Below, in pieces: positions 49,494 to 58,473 of a DNA stretch of 64,000 bases (the stretch's first letter is position 1; each line of letters begins with the position of its first letter). The stretch is from positions 1 through 64,000 of the IMG/VR virus record IMGVR_UViG_3300036715_002448; one strand, 5' to 3'. The DNA comes from a virus. A program made the translations under genes and the position numbers. Under the pieces are notes generated by a model, which saw only the letters and a list, made by a program, of their open reading frames with translations, did not search any database and was not told where the DNA came from.

Positions 49494-50096
49494 TTATTCA
49501 TCTTTTTCCTCGCCAAGCTCTTCTTGAATTTGTTGCATTAAATCACGGCTACCTCTAATAGTAATACCATTATGGGATGAAATTTGCTTTGGACGAGATT
49601 GTCCGTTATCAGATTTATCATAGATGTCAATATCTCTTTTAAGCTTTTTCATCGATTCCTCTGTCGCAAGAATTTGAAGTGTTTGATGTTTCATAATATC
49701 AAGCATTGTACGTTGAAGCCCTGCCAAAACCTCGAACATACGAGGAGATGCATCCCCACCATCAATACTTACCATTAACAATGTAATAGCTCTATCAGCA
49801 ATTTCCATTTGCTGGATTAATCCTGCCATGGTAGACGTTTCTATTTTTGCCCTAGCAGTTATATAATCATTTTTGCTTATAAGTTCCTCGGAAAGGTAAA
49901 ACTTCAACAAAGAATTCATCAAACTTTTAGCTTTATTAACTGACTTGGCTTTTATATCAACATAATCAACTGGTTGTACAGTTTTAAATGTTGGCAATGA
50001 AGAATTCTTAGCCATTGGAAGTCCATCCGGTTCAAAATCATCTTGCAAAATAGAATCTAATGTTTCTTTTGCAATGTCTTGTTTAGTTATGTCCAT
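49494..50096 (-). CDS. 16: Terminase small subunit (gp16-like)
   Basis: A 200-residue protein. The central helical part (SLMNSLLKFYLSEELISKND; LIQQMEIADRAITLLMVSID; VLAGLQRTMLDIMKHQTLQI) and C-terminal ITIRGSRDLMQQIQEELGEE fit T4-type gp16, which forms a ring that regulates DNA packaging by gp17. The position right before gp17 supports it. Confidence 0.87.
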   Translation of the reverse strand: MDITKQDIAKETLDSILQDDFEPDGLPMAKNSSLPTFKTVQPVDYVDIKAKSVNKAKSLMNSLLKFYLSEELISKNDYITARAKIETSTMAGLIQQMEIADRAITLLMVSIDGGDASPRMFEVLAGLQRTMLDIMKHQTLQILATEESMKKLKRDIDIYDKSDNGQSRPKQISSHNGITIRGSRDLMQQIQEELGEEKDE

Positions 50097-50144
50097 AATT
50101 TTTATTTAGTGTGCTAATCGTAGTATTCACGAAGTATTTATTAG

Positions 50145-51989
50145 TTATCTAACAAAAGAATGTTCTAATTTTATAGGAGGAATGGCATTGTCAATAACTA
50201 ATGCTAATTCTTGTTCTTTAACTACGTATTGATTGAGTATGAGTGATTGTTGTTCTTCTTCTATAGGTTCTGACCAAATCCTTATATTTGTTAAGTTTAA
50301 TGTACCTGCTTTTAATTGATAAGGTGTTTCGGTTGGTAATATATCAACCGGCGTGTAATCCAAAGTTTTATTATATATTTGAAGAAGATTTGTTGTTCTG
50401 TTTTGTGTTGGATTTGATTCATCAAATTTAATTCCCCAAATATAAAAAGATAGTTGTTTAAATTCTGGTTGCAAATTAAACACAATACCATACCAAATAT
50501 CATTAGATAAAGTAGGCAAATTGGTAAATACATATTCGGCATTATTTATAATTACGGATATTGATGTTGCTGCCAATCCTGTGTAATTTACTTTTATTTG
50601 TATTCCATTTGAATTAGATAAACCATCTAAAATTACATCATAAGAATTTTTGTCTAATGCTGAATGGTTTAATTTAATCCATGCAGTAAATGCAAAATTA
50701 TCTTTTTTTAATATGTTAACTAATTTTTTGTATTTTACTGCAATGTCACCAAAATTCATACCAGTTTTCAAGTCATAATAATGTTTTGAAATAATTGTAT
50801 AATAATTTTGTAAAGTTTTAGCTTGTATTACTAATGAACTATTTACATGGCTTCTAACATAGTCATACCCGCCTATAGCAACTGTTGTATATTGGCTTGG
50901 TTTTGTTACTCTTAGATATTCTTTTTCTACAGCAGGTTGTAATGTAGTTTCAAAACTTTCATGCAAATCAGTAACATATTTATCAATATCTGGATTTTCA
51001 CGCATAACATTAAGTTTATCGGCCCATTTATACAACATTATTTTGTAGTATGCTTCCATTCCCATAAAGTCACGGAACATATAAGCCGAAGTCACTTCGT
51101 AAATACGATCTATTAATGGAAAATAAATATAATCCTTTTCTTCAGGTATTCCATTAACACCAAAAGCTCTTTCAAAATGTTCTCTTGTAATATGTCCTTC
51201 TATTCCTTCGGCAAACTCCATATCCATAGGAGTGTATTTGTCAGCATTATCCGGGAATGAGTTATCTGGGATGGCCATTTTAATATCTTTTACGTCATAT
51301 ACTTCAAATAACGAGTATTCATGTAAAACTGGGTCACCTGAGTTTGATGTTGGCCTTGTTTTGAAATACCTAACAACATGTCCAAACATCTCATTAGTTG
51401 CGCAAGCCATTTGTTGATAAATAGCTTGAGCAGGCTTCATTATATCATAAGGCCTGAATAATGAATCTGTATTACTTACTAAAATTCCTGTTGAAAAATT
51501 ACTACCTGGAGATGCTTTTGCTTTACAAGAATCTTGATTCATTGGATATGGTAAAGCCTCTGGCGATTCAGGTATTTTACCAGGTTCATAGTATATTTCT
51601 ATTCTGTTAATTGAACGAGCTCCATTAGAAGTTCCTCTTCTAACAAACTTAAATTGTAAATCAAAAGAATCTGGATCTTGTCTAATTATTTTTGAATAAA
51701 TATCATCAATTCCGGATACAGGTTTACCTCCATCTGTTATTTGTGTCCAAGCTGACCAAACAATTCTAGGATTCCCTAATGATAAAGATGCTCTTGTTGC
51801 ATTAATTATGTCATAACTCCATCTTATGTAAATATCATGACCTTGGTCCCAAGATTCAATAGGATTTATGACAAATTGAATGTCTGTTATTGATTTTATG
51901 TATGTAAAAGTGCCAGTAAAGTCTACTCGTATAGTATCGCCTTCTGTATAAGTTATGTTATTAGAATCAATAAAGAATTCAAGTTTCAT
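50145..51989 (-). CDS. Neck-like structural protein with C-terminal lectin-like domain
   Basis: A 614-residue protein. The N-terminal half has DYIYFPLIDRIYEVTSAYMF, and GMEAYYKIMLYKWADKLNVM, a pattern seen in T4-type neck and connector proteins. The C-terminal part (about residues 430-600) is beta-rich (FAFTAWIKLNHSALDKNSYD, NDIWYGIVFNL) like concanavalin/LamG-type domains. T4 has neck genes 13-15 before 16; this position agrees. The gp14-type assignment is tentative. Confidence 0.62.
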   Translation of the reverse strand: MKLEFFIDSNNITYTEGDTIRVDFTGTFTYIKSITDIQFVINPIESWDQGHDIYIRWSYDIINATRASLSLGNPRIVWSAWTQITDGGKPVSGIDDIYSKIIRQDPDSFDLQFKFVRRGTSNGARSINRIEIYYEPGKIPESPEALPYPMNQDSCKAKASPGSNFSTGILVSNTDSLFRPYDIMKPAQAIYQQMACATNEMFGHVVRYFKTRPTSNSGDPVLHEYSLFEVYDVKDIKMAIPDNSFPDNADKYTPMDMEFAEGIEGHITREHFERAFGVNGIPEEKDYIYFPLIDRIYEVTSAYMFRDFMGMEAYYKIMLYKWADKLNVMRENPDIDKYVTDLHESFETTLQPAVEKEYLRVTKPSQYTTVAIGGYDYVRSHVNSSLVIQAKTLQNYYTIISKHYYDLKTGMNFGDIAVKYKKLVNILKKDNFAFTAWIKLNHSALDKNSYDVILDGLSNSNGIQIKVNYTGLAATSISVIINNAEYVFTNLPTLSNDIWYGIVFNLQPEFKQLSFYIWGIKFDESNPTQNRTTNLLQIYNKTLDYTPVDILPTETPYQLKAGTLNLTNIRIWSEPIEEEQQSLILNQYVVKEQELALVIDNAIPPIKLEHSFVR

Positions 51990-51998
51990 TAAGTTAGT

Positions 51999-52469
51999 TT
52001 ATTTTACACTACTAGCTTCAATAACATGTTGAACAACTGTTTGAACAGCCTCAGGATTGATTGACTGTTTTGAAAGGTATTGAATAAACATTGTTATAGC
52101 TAATCCTGCGATAGATCCAAAAACAATCCATAGTGCTTTATTTATTCCACCTTGCCATTTTTCAATATTATCTATCCTATTTAGTATTTTTGGTAATAGT
52201 TTATTAATATCTTCGTCTTCTGTAATATGGTCTTCTATTAATTCTGTATTTTTGTTAACTTTTACAACGACTCCGTTATCAGGATCTAATAGTCTTTTAC
52301 TCAAATCAGAAACCTTTTCTCTAATAACTTTTTGTTCTTCCATTATTTCATTAACACTATTTTTAATTGAATTTAATTCACCATTTGGCAACCTCTTACG
52401 AATTTCTTCCAATTTTTTAAAAATGTCATCAAATAAATCTCCTTGCATAGAGTCTGTACTATTTGCCAT
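51999..52469 (-). CDS. Coiled-coil protein with single C-terminal membrane segment
   Basis: A 156-residue protein: a charged coiled coil (residues 10-105), then one hydrophobic segment (ALWIVFGSIAGLAITMFIQY) and a short tail. The layout is like XhlA-type holin-associated or hemolysin-type phage proteins, but homology cannot be shown from sequence alone. A late-type promoter motif lies upstream. Confidence 0.65.
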   Translation of the reverse strand: MANSTDSMQGDLFDDIFKKLEEIRKRLPNGELNSIKNSVNEIMEEQKVIREKVSDLSKRLLDPDNGVVVKVNKNTELIEDHITEDEDINKLLPKILNRIDNIEKWQGGINKALWIVFGSIAGLAITMFIQYLSKQSINPEAVQTVVQHVIEASSVK

Positions 52470-52482
52470 GTTATCTACATAA

Positions 52483-52499
52483 TTTTTTATTTATATATC
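52483..52499 (-). promoter_or_regulatory. Late-promoter-like motif
   Basis: Minus-strand GATATATAAATAAAAAA lies about 14 bases upstream of the ATG at 52469. It may start the gp16-gp17 late transcript. Confidence 0.58.
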
Positions 52500-52537
52500 T
52501 AAGACAATTTACTTAAACTATGTAAAAGCAATAAAAT

Positions 52538-52948
52538 CTACAATTCTGTTTGTTTTTTTAGTTTGTCAAATATGAGTTTTGTCTCTGTAGGATTAAATTT
52601 AATCATCATTTTCAAATCCTGTTCTGACATCTTATGAGTAGTTAGGTATAAAGACACAAGTTCTTTAGGAGGGTACCATTCTTTTTGAGATTCTGTTTTT
52701 TTCGTTTTTGTATAAACCCAATAAGGGACCTTATTATATCTAGAAGCAACCATTTGCCAAAGGTCGACAAGTACAGCCCCATTGATCCCATTAAAATTAA
52801 GAGATTGTGCCGTTGATGGGTATTTGATGGAAAAAAATCTGTTAACAATAAAACTATGTTTGCTCTTTGCTATATTAGATATTTCTGAATACTTTTTAGA
52901 GTCTGTAAACATTATTTTTATCAAATCAAATAATTCAATATTAGCCAT
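52538..52948 (-). CDS. Protein of unknown function next to replication genes
   Basis: A 136-residue protein with FDLIKIMFTDSKKYSEISNI, an aromatic basic region (NRFFSIKYPSTAQSLNFNG), and a helical C-terminus. It overlaps the 3' end of the next upstream gene by 8 bases. The position between late and replication genes would suit a small clamp-loader subunit (gp62) but I see no clear resemblance. Confidence 0.62.
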   Translation of the reverse strand: MANIELFDLIKIMFTDSKKYSEISNIAKSKHSFIVNRFFSIKYPSTAQSLNFNGINGAVLVDLWQMVASRYNKVPYWVYTKTKKTESQKEWYPPKELVSLYLTTHKMSEQDLKMMIKFNPTETKLIFDKLKKQTEL

Positions 52949-53192
52949 TTGTTTTTGTATCTTTAGTCTCGTTAATTCTAATTTCGTTAATAAATTTTTT
53001 CTTTTCTAACAAAAATTTCTTTTCGTTAAGCGTATTAGAGTCTTGTATTGCAGTTGAAAGTTTTTCTACTGCTAATATTAATCTTTTTATATCAAAATCT
53101 TTTTCAGATGATGTAGTATTTTTATTCGTAACTCTAAGAATTGTTTTAGAAGACCTATTGTTTTCATTGCTTCCTGTGTGTTCTCCAGCCAT
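52941..53192 (-). CDS. Small hydrophilic protein
   Basis: An 83-residue protein, Asn/Ser/Thr-rich at the N-terminus and with a Lys-rich helix at the C-terminus (LNEKKFLLEKKKFINEIRIN). No family recognised. Its stop overlaps the start of the next gene, and its start follows the nuclease gene stop by 14 bases. Confidence 0.6.
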   Translation of the reverse strand: MAGEHTGSNENNRSSKTILRVTNKNTTSSEKDFDIKRLILAVEKLSTAIQDSNTLNEKKFLLEKKKFINEIRINETKDTKTNG

Positions 53193-53206
53193 TATGTATA
53201 ATTTAA

Positions 53207-54448
53207 TTATTTTAGTAATTCAGACCAATAGGAGTCATCAAATGAACCCTGTGTGTCTGTTATGTTAACAGATGTTGTTGGTTTAATATTTTTTAATATA
53301 CTTGTATCATTTGGATTTAAATCACTTTGATAAGTAGTAAGTTTTAAAATTTCTTCCTTTCTAATCATAAGATCCAAATGTACTGCAGATATTTTTAAAT
53401 TTATTTTATGTTCAATATCATCCATAATCGCATCAAAAATATCAGTTGGTAAACAATTTTTATGCAAAAACATTAAATCACGATTCATTTTCCATTTAGC
53501 GACAAGCTCAGCATTAGTTTTGTCTTGTATGTTTAAATGAGTTTTTGTTAATTCACAAATCAATTTAATAAATTCATCGGCGAAAAAATGATGTTGTTTG
53601 ACTGAAAAATTTAATCCTTTAAACTTAGATAAAATATCTTCAGATTGTTTATCTGTTATTACATATCTTTGTGGACCTCGTTTAGTTTCCTTAATCTTTA
53701 CATACAAAGGAGAAACATTATCACCATCATCACCTTTTAGAATTTTTTTAAATAAAAAGTCATTAGTATTAATTTCATCGATTTTTATTTTTTCCTTTTG
53801 TATTAAACTTGTTAAATCTGATTTAACAGTATCAAGTGATTGTGCACCAAGGTTAAAAATATCAGCAACATCTCCAGAATCTTCTATTTTTAACCAATTT
53901 GAAAATCCAGGAAATACATGTAAGTTTTTGTCAAACTTATTATAATACACTGTACTAGCATCTAAATTTTTGTCATAGTTAATCAATTGAAGAAGGTCAT
54001 TATCACCAGATATAATAATTGCATTTTGCCCCATTTGGTTAAGATAACTTGACCAACCAAAAATTAAGTCATCAGCTTCAGCATTTTTAACTTTAGAAGT
54101 TATAACACCCATTTTTTTGATAGCAGTAATAAATTCATCGTGAACAGCAAAAACAGCAGCCCAATCAACATTAGTAGATTGAACTCTATTTCCTTTGTAA
54201 TCTTGGTCTGTTGTCATTTGTTTACGCCAAGACGAGTAATCCATACAATAAACAATTTGGTTTGTTACATCCCTAAAACGACGTATTTCAGCTGCAAAAT
54301 CAACCGATAATTTCCAAAGCAATAATTGTTTATCTGCTTCTGGGTCATCTATAAAATTCATTCCTTTTCCCATTTTCATACGTTGGCAAACATGGAATGT
54401 TTTAAGCAGCCAAAAATTTCCATCCAGAAGTAGCGTAAATTTATTCAT
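53207..54448 (-). CDS. rnh: FEN-type 5' nuclease (T4 RNase H-like)
   Basis: A 413-residue protein with PIN/FEN motifs: LLLDGNFWLLKTF (first Asp), YCMDYSSWRKQM, KNAEADDLIFGW near residue 123, and IIISGDNDLLQLINY near 145. A helix-hairpin-like part with GDDGDNVSPLY near 240 follows. T4 RNase H is 305 residues; the extra length is C-terminal. It removes RNA primers and flaps in lagging-strand synthesis. Confidence 0.85.
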   Translation of the reverse strand: MNKFTLLLDGNFWLLKTFHVCQRMKMGKGMNFIDDPEADKQLLLWKLSVDFAAEIRRFRDVTNQIVYCMDYSSWRKQMTTDQDYKGNRVQSTNVDWAAVFAVHDEFITAIKKMGVITSKVKNAEADDLIFGWSSYLNQMGQNAIIISGDNDLLQLINYDKNLDASTVYYNKFDKNLHVFPGFSNWLKIEDSGDVADIFNLGAQSLDTVKSDLTSLIQKEKIKIDEINTNDFLFKKILKGDDGDNVSPLYVKIKETKRGPQRYVITDKQSEDILSKFKGLNFSVKQHHFFADEFIKLICELTKTHLNIQDKTNAELVAKWKMNRDLMFLHKNCLPTDIFDAIMDDIEHKINLKISAVHLDLMIRKEEILKLTTYQSDLNPNDTSILKNIKPTTSVNITDTQGSFDDSYWSELLK

Positions 54449-54541
54449 AATTTAATAATTTTTATATTTTTTGTGGCATTTTTTTTATTTTATTCTCTTT
54501 TAAAATTTAAGATAAGTTAAATTAAAAATATATCAAAAAGA

Positions 54542-55324
54542 CTAAATAGTTTTTAAAAATTCATGCAATTGTTTATTCCACTTAGCATCTTCAAGTGCAT
54601 TGTGTTCATTAGTTTGAACAGGATATCCAGGTAGTTCACTAATATCTAAATTGACACCTTTTGATTTTATGCTACGTTCTATTAGTTTTTCATCCAATAT
54701 TTGTTTCAAATCATTACAGTACATTGGGAACCCTTTAGGCAAATCTGTCATAAGTCCAAACAACCAACAGAATACAACCCAGTCATAATCTGAATAATAT
54801 CCATAAAATGTTGGAAATAAACTAGGACTTACAGGTTCATATTTTTGAGCTTCCTGTAAAGGGGTTAAACCAAACTGGTTATCCGATTTTCCATAAACAA
54901 ATTCTATTACTTCATTTGCTATTTGAATATTAGATTTTCCATATTTTTTTACAAGCATTTTTAACCTATTTAACGTGAAAGCTTTAACAGGTGTTTTTGT
55001 TTCTTCGGTTCCTTTTTTAACTATAATATATGAATAACCATATTCTTTTATACAAAGTTCTTCAAAAATAGGTTTAAGAACATTGTCCCTAATCCAATAT
55101 ATCTTTTTTCCTGAAAATCCATTGTATTTTTCAAAAGAAGTTAATTCGGCAACATAATATCTATTCCAAGCTTCTTTTATATTAAATTCATTTGAAATAG
55201 AATAGTATTGTTTATCATCTTCCGAAACAATTCCAATAGAAATTAAATCTATAGTAGGTTTTGACTTTCCTATAATGCTCTTTTGCGGCCCTTCTATGAA
55301 CTCGGTATCTAAGTAGTATTTCAT
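54542..55324 (-). CDS. DEDD-type 3'-5' exoribonuclease-like protein
   Basis: A 260-residue protein. The opening YYLDTEFIEG holds the first DxE, DYDWVVFCW near residue 180 the next Asp, and NEHNALEDAKWNKQLH near the end the H...D motif. This set matches DEDDh exonucleases such as the Rv2179c/T4 DexA-like group. It would degrade RNA or DNA ends. It forms a pair with the HAD gene (55326-55748), 1 base apart. Confidence 0.78.
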   Translation of the reverse strand: MKYYLDTEFIEGPQKSIIGKSKPTIDLISIGIVSEDDKQYYSISNEFNIKEAWNRYYVAELTSFEKYNGFSGKKIYWIRDNVLKPIFEELCIKEYGYSYIIVKKGTEETKTPVKAFTLNRLKMLVKKYGKSNIQIANEVIEFVYGKSDNQFGLTPLQEAQKYEPVSPSLFPTFYGYYSDYDWVVFCWLFGLMTDLPKGFPMYCNDLKQILDEKLIERSIKSKGVNLDISELPGYPVQTNEHNALEDAKWNKQLHEFLKTI

Positions 55325-55325
55325 A

Positions 55326-55748
55326 TTAAATTATTTTATTTAATTTTAAAAGTTCTTCGACTTTAACCCAATCAACAAAAGGTTTATTAGAAAGTTCTAA
55401 GTTAAAATTCAAAGGACATCCCAAAGACGCATCATCAATATACATTTGGGCAAATGCCTTTGGACTAGATGTCCATGATTTTTGAGTAGGATTTGTATTT
55501 ATTCCAAACAGAGGAATTTCATTTTCTTTAAACCATTCTACTGCTTCTGTTAAGTACTGTCCGGGAATTCCAAAAATACTTGCATCAGGAGCTGCTACTA
55601 CTTTATCATCACTTCTCATCGTAAATAAAATTAATTTATGCCCAGCTTCTATTAATTTTTTTAAAACAGGAACAGCTCCAATATCTTTACCTATTCTTGG
55701 AAACTCGTGCGTTACGCAAGTTCCATCAAAGTCAATACATACCACCAT
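55326..55748 (-). CDS. HAD-superfamily hydrolase
   Basis: A 140-residue protein with motif I CIDFDGTCVTHEFPRIGKDI (nucleophile Asp in DFDGT), motif II LILFTMRSDD, and a C-terminal YIDDASLGCPL (acidic motif). Short HADs of this type dephosphorylate small molecules or nucleotides. Phage homologues often lie near nucleotide or nucleic-acid repair genes. Substrate unknown. Confidence 0.82.
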   Translation of the reverse strand: MVVCIDFDGTCVTHEFPRIGKDIGAVPVLKKLIEAGHKLILFTMRSDDKVVAAPDASIFGIPGQYLTEAVEWFKENEIPLFGINTNPTQKSWTSSPKAFAQMYIDDASLGCPLNFNLELSNKPFVDWVKVEELLKLNKII

Positions 55749-55884
55749 ATTTTTTCCATTTAAAATTTTTATGTGTCATTCTTTTTCCATTCACACAATA
55801 AGCAATACAAAATGCTATAAAACTACCTTTTTCGTCTGATTCATTTGTGCTATTCCATATTTTAATTATATTTTTATTGACAAG
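55732..55884 (-). pseudogene. Probable homing-endonuclease C-terminal remnant (NUMOD-like)
   Basis: A start-less open stretch upstream of and overlapping the HAD start reads NIIKIWNSTNESDEKGSFIA, then AYCVNGKRMTHKNFKWKKYG and stops. The W-N-S-x-x-E ... FKWKKY pattern is like the DNA-binding repeats (NUMOD) at the C-terminus of phage HNH homing endonucleases. The nuclease part is absent. The rest of the 55749-55942 gap has nothing else. Confidence 0.42.
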
Positions 55885-55942
55885 TCATATTATATTAATA
55901 GAATAGAAAGTGCTTTACTTAATTTTTCTTTTTGATTATTTA

Positions 55943-56896
55943 TCACGCATTAAGAATAGCTTTTAATTTAAACACTAAAGAAACCATACAAACAACAGGG
56001 TCAATAACAAATTTTAATTCAAATGAATGTTTATTAACTTCATAAGCAACTTCACCAATTTTTCTAATGTAATTTGGTTGTTCTAATTGAATATAATCAA
56101 TAAAGTCTGTTCCTAATGACTTAATAATATCATCTACCTTTGTTGAGTAGTTTGATACAAGGAATTGGTAAGATTTTACTTCATCATAAGATTTATCAAA
56201 TAACATTTCGTAAACATCTTTAAAAACTCCATGGAATTTTTTAATATCAACCAATGTTATTTTCATTTTTCCTTCTGTATAAAATCCTTGTAAAATGTTA
56301 ATAATAGAACGCATATCAGGAAATTTACGTTTTGTCAATTCAATTAATGCATCCTTTTCAATTGACATTCCTTCAATTTTAAGAATTTCAAATATTCTTA
56401 CATAATATTTCTTTTCGATTTCTGCTTCTTCTTCAGCCGTAAAATCAAAATTTATACAATCAAAACGAGACTGAATATTATCAGGAATTTTGTTGAAATA
56501 ATTACAAGTTGCTATGAATCTAGCGGTTGACTCAAATTGTTCAATTGTACCACGAAGAGCTTTCATGTATGCATCAGATACACCATCAAACTCATCAAGA
56601 ATAACATATTTCAATTGGCGGTTACCATCCAAAACAGATAAAGAAGAACAAAATTCGGTTATTTTTGTTCTAACATTTTCAACAGAAGTATCAAGTGAAC
56701 AGTTAACAAAAAGAGTTGCATTATGTTTGCATAGTACTTTAGCTGTTGTCGATTTTCCGGTTCCAGGGCTAGAATATAAAAGTAAATTATTTTGCACTCC
56801 TTTGGAGAGTTTGTTCATAACCCTAGATGGTAAAATAATTTCAGATAATTCGGTCGGACGATACCTTTCAGTCCATAATAATTTTTTTGGATTCAT
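55943..56896 (-). CDS. 44: Clamp loader ATPase subunit (gp44-like)
   Basis: A 317-residue AAA+ protein. Walker A is LLYSSPGTGKSTTAKVL near residue 45, Walker B VILDEFDGV near 100, sensor ARFIATCNYFNKIPDNIQ followed by SRF (arginine finger) near 130. This matches T4 gp44 (319 residues), which loads the sliding clamp onto primed DNA. No gp62 is recognised in the window. Ends with a short helical domain. Confidence 0.9.
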   Translation of the reverse strand: MNPKKLLWTERYRPTELSEIILPSRVMNKLSKGVQNNLLLYSSPGTGKSTTAKVLCKHNATLFVNCSLDTSVENVRTKITEFCSSLSVLDGNRQLKYVILDEFDGVSDAYMKALRGTIEQFESTARFIATCNYFNKIPDNIQSRFDCINFDFTAEEEAEIEKKYYVRIFEILKIEGMSIEKDALIELTKRKFPDMRSIINILQGFYTEGKMKITLVDIKKFHGVFKDVYEMLFDKSYDEVKSYQFLVSNYSTKVDDIIKSLGTDFIDYIQLEQPNYIRKIGEVAYEVNKHSFELKFVIDPVVCMVSLVFKLKAILNA

Positions 56897-56932
56897 TTAC
56901 TTTAAATTTTTCTATTTTTTAAATTATATGTC

Positions 56933-56962
56933 AAAAGGACGGATTTGTTTATCCGTCCTTTT
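56933..56962 (-). terminator. Hairpin terminator
   Basis: AAAAGGACGGAT (56933-56944) pairs perfectly with ATCCGTCCTTTT (56951-56962) around TTGTTT. It would end the transcript coming from the small membrane protein gene at 57152-57325. Confidence 0.85.
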
Positions 56963-57151
56963 AAGTATTTAGAAATATAAAATAAGAATGAGTATTGTCT
57001 TTCGTATTGAACTGTGTCCGCCTAATTCAAATAAATGGCCCATTAAGACTTTTAAAGTAAATCACTGATAAGAATGCTAATCACTTAATTTGATTTTTTC
57101 AATGGTATTATCAATAGTGTTGCTCATTGCTAGTAATTTAGAATGTTCAAT

Positions 57152-57325
57152 TTATTTTGGCTGGCATACAGTTAATAATACTAAAAATGCAATCAAAGAA
57201 ACTACAAAAAACCAACTTAGTAAAGTTATATGTTTTTCACGTGCTTCTTGTTTTAGCCTAATAGCTTTTAGTCGTTCAATGTCATTTCTTTGCCATTCAC
57301 GAAAAGCTTCGAGTGTATTTTTCAT
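57152..57325 (-). CDS. Small single-span membrane protein, stop followed by in-frame coding
   Basis: A 57-residue frame: a charged helix (MKNTLEAFREWQRNDIERLK), then a hydrophobic segment (LLSWFFVVSLIAFLVLLTVC) and QPK. The frame continues past the TAA with IEHSKLLAMSNTIDNTIEKI and ends at TAG (57077). The stop may thus be a recent nonsense change. Too short for many gene finders. No leader: MKNTLEAF lacks the motif. Function unknown. Confidence 0.55.
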   Translation of the reverse strand: MKNTLEAFREWQRNDIERLKAIRLKQEAREKHITLLSWFFVVSLIAFLVLLTVCQPK

Positions 57326-57382
57326 ATTTACATTAATTTATATTTGAATTTTTATATGACATAAAATACTTCCACTTAATTT

Positions 57383-57631
57383 TTATAATTTGTTTAATGG
57401 AACTTCATCAATCTTTTTAAAAATTATTCGCTTTTTATCAACTCTTTCCGAAGGCAAACATTTAGGACAATTTTGAGTAAACAATGACCTAAAAATACAA
57501 CCAGCACATCCATAATATGCTTCTGTTATTTGTACTTTGGCGAGATGGTCAACATATTTAACATAAGCCAAGCTTCCTAAAGACCAATCTGTCCCAGCAT
57601 ACTGTGTTAATTCTTTGTTTATTACTGACAT
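57383..57631 (-). CDS. Small cysteine-rich protein
   Basis: An 82-residue protein with YYGCAGCIFRSLFTQNCPKC near residues 39-58, two C-x2-C pairs likely to bind zinc. A basic C-terminal part (RVDKKRIIFKKIDEV) follows. No family is recognised. It may bind nucleic acid or protein. Confidence 0.68.
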   Translation of the reverse strand: MSVINKELTQYAGTDWSLGSLAYVKYVDHLAKVQITEAYYGCAGCIFRSLFTQNCPKCLPSERVDKKRIIFKKIDEVPLNKL

Positions 57632-57690
57632 ATTTAAAATATATTACAAAACAATTTTTCTGAAAAACTTTTGATGTTCATGTTTTTAAA

Positions 57691-58122
57691 TTAATGATTA
57701 GCACAGATTGGACCAAGACCTCTTTCAATACTTTTAGCATCAGTTAATTTCTTTCCACAACAAAGACATTTGCCAGTATGCATGAGTTCAATGTTATTGT
57801 CCAGGTAATCGAATTCTTTACGTTCTACTTTATCTAATACGAATGCTATTGCAATTGCTGAAGGAGTGTTAACGATTGATTTTTTGTTAAAAATCTTGCC
57901 ATTAAAATAAGTTCCAACTCGTTTGAATTTTGAGTACTCAGTTTCAACTTTAACGTGAGTGTACCAATTACCATTGAATTCAGAACGAGAAATTCGGTAA
58001 GTGTAATCTTTGCCGGTTCTCTTTGACTTAATAGTGAATTCGGCACCATTGTTATTTTTTTCTGAAGAAAGTGTTGCACCTAATGCATAAGAAGAAATGA
58101 GATGAGAATTAGCCGAGTTCAT
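57691..58122 (-). CDS. DUF6011-like zinc-binding protein
   Basis: A 143-residue protein whose C-terminus reads TGKCLCCGKKLTDAKSIERG then LGPICANH. The CxxCG[RK]xLTDxxSxxxGxGPxC pattern is that of DUF6011, found in phage and plasmid proteins. The N-terminal part is beta-rich (EFTIKSKRTGKDYTYRISRS). Function unknown, probably a zinc-stabilised nucleic-acid or protein-binding unit. Confidence 0.78.
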   Translation of the reverse strand: MNSANSHLISSYALGATLSSEKNNNGAEFTIKSKRTGKDYTYRISRSEFNGNWYTHVKVETEYSKFKRVGTYFNGKIFNKKSIVNTPSAIAIAFVLDKVERKEFDYLDNNIELMHTGKCLCCGKKLTDAKSIERGLGPICANH

Positions 58123-58308
58123 AATGAAGTATTATTATGTATGATTAATTTGATGTATAAAAATAATATTTTTTCACAAAATAATACTTCAAATATAGTT
58201 AAACTTTGTTAAAAGTAAAGTTAAAATTTATTTCTTTGTTTCAGCATAAATAATGTAGTATGCACTAACTACATTTATAACAAAGAAAAAACCAAATAAA
58301 AAAGTACT

Positions 58309-58467
58309 TTAATTAAAAATAGGATTTAACAATGGAATTCCAGCAAAACCATTAATTTCCATTTTAGAATAATGAAAAAATAATTCTACTGCCCAAACTA
58401 TGGCACTTAGTACATTAAATGCCATAAAGAAAATAACTAATAAACCGTGAAAAATTTCACTCTTCAT
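58309..58467 (-). CDS. Small membrane protein, stop followed by in-frame membrane segment
   Basis: A 52-residue frame: MKSEIFHGLLVIFFMAFNVL, then SAIVWAVELFFHYSK and NPIFN before TAA. In the same frame after the stop comes STFLFGFFFVINVVSAYYII then YAETKK and TAA at 58228. The second part is clearly another membrane segment. The stop thus looks recent, or readthrough joins the two. A minimal membrane protein in a stretch with no other gene. Confidence 0.55.
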   Translation of the reverse strand: MKSEIFHGLLVIFFMAFNVLSAIVWAVELFFHYSKMEINGFAGIPLLNPIFN

Positions 58468-58473
58468 TTTGTT

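Noticed and set aside
51999-52469. Firm holin call for the coiled-coil membrane protein
   Set aside because: One C-terminal membrane segment after a coiled coil is too general; no endolysin gene is next to it.
57152-57325. Lipoprotein call from LLTVC near the end of the small membrane protein
   Set aside because: The Cys is near the C-terminus after a charged cytoplasmic-type helix, not at the end of an N-terminal signal peptide.
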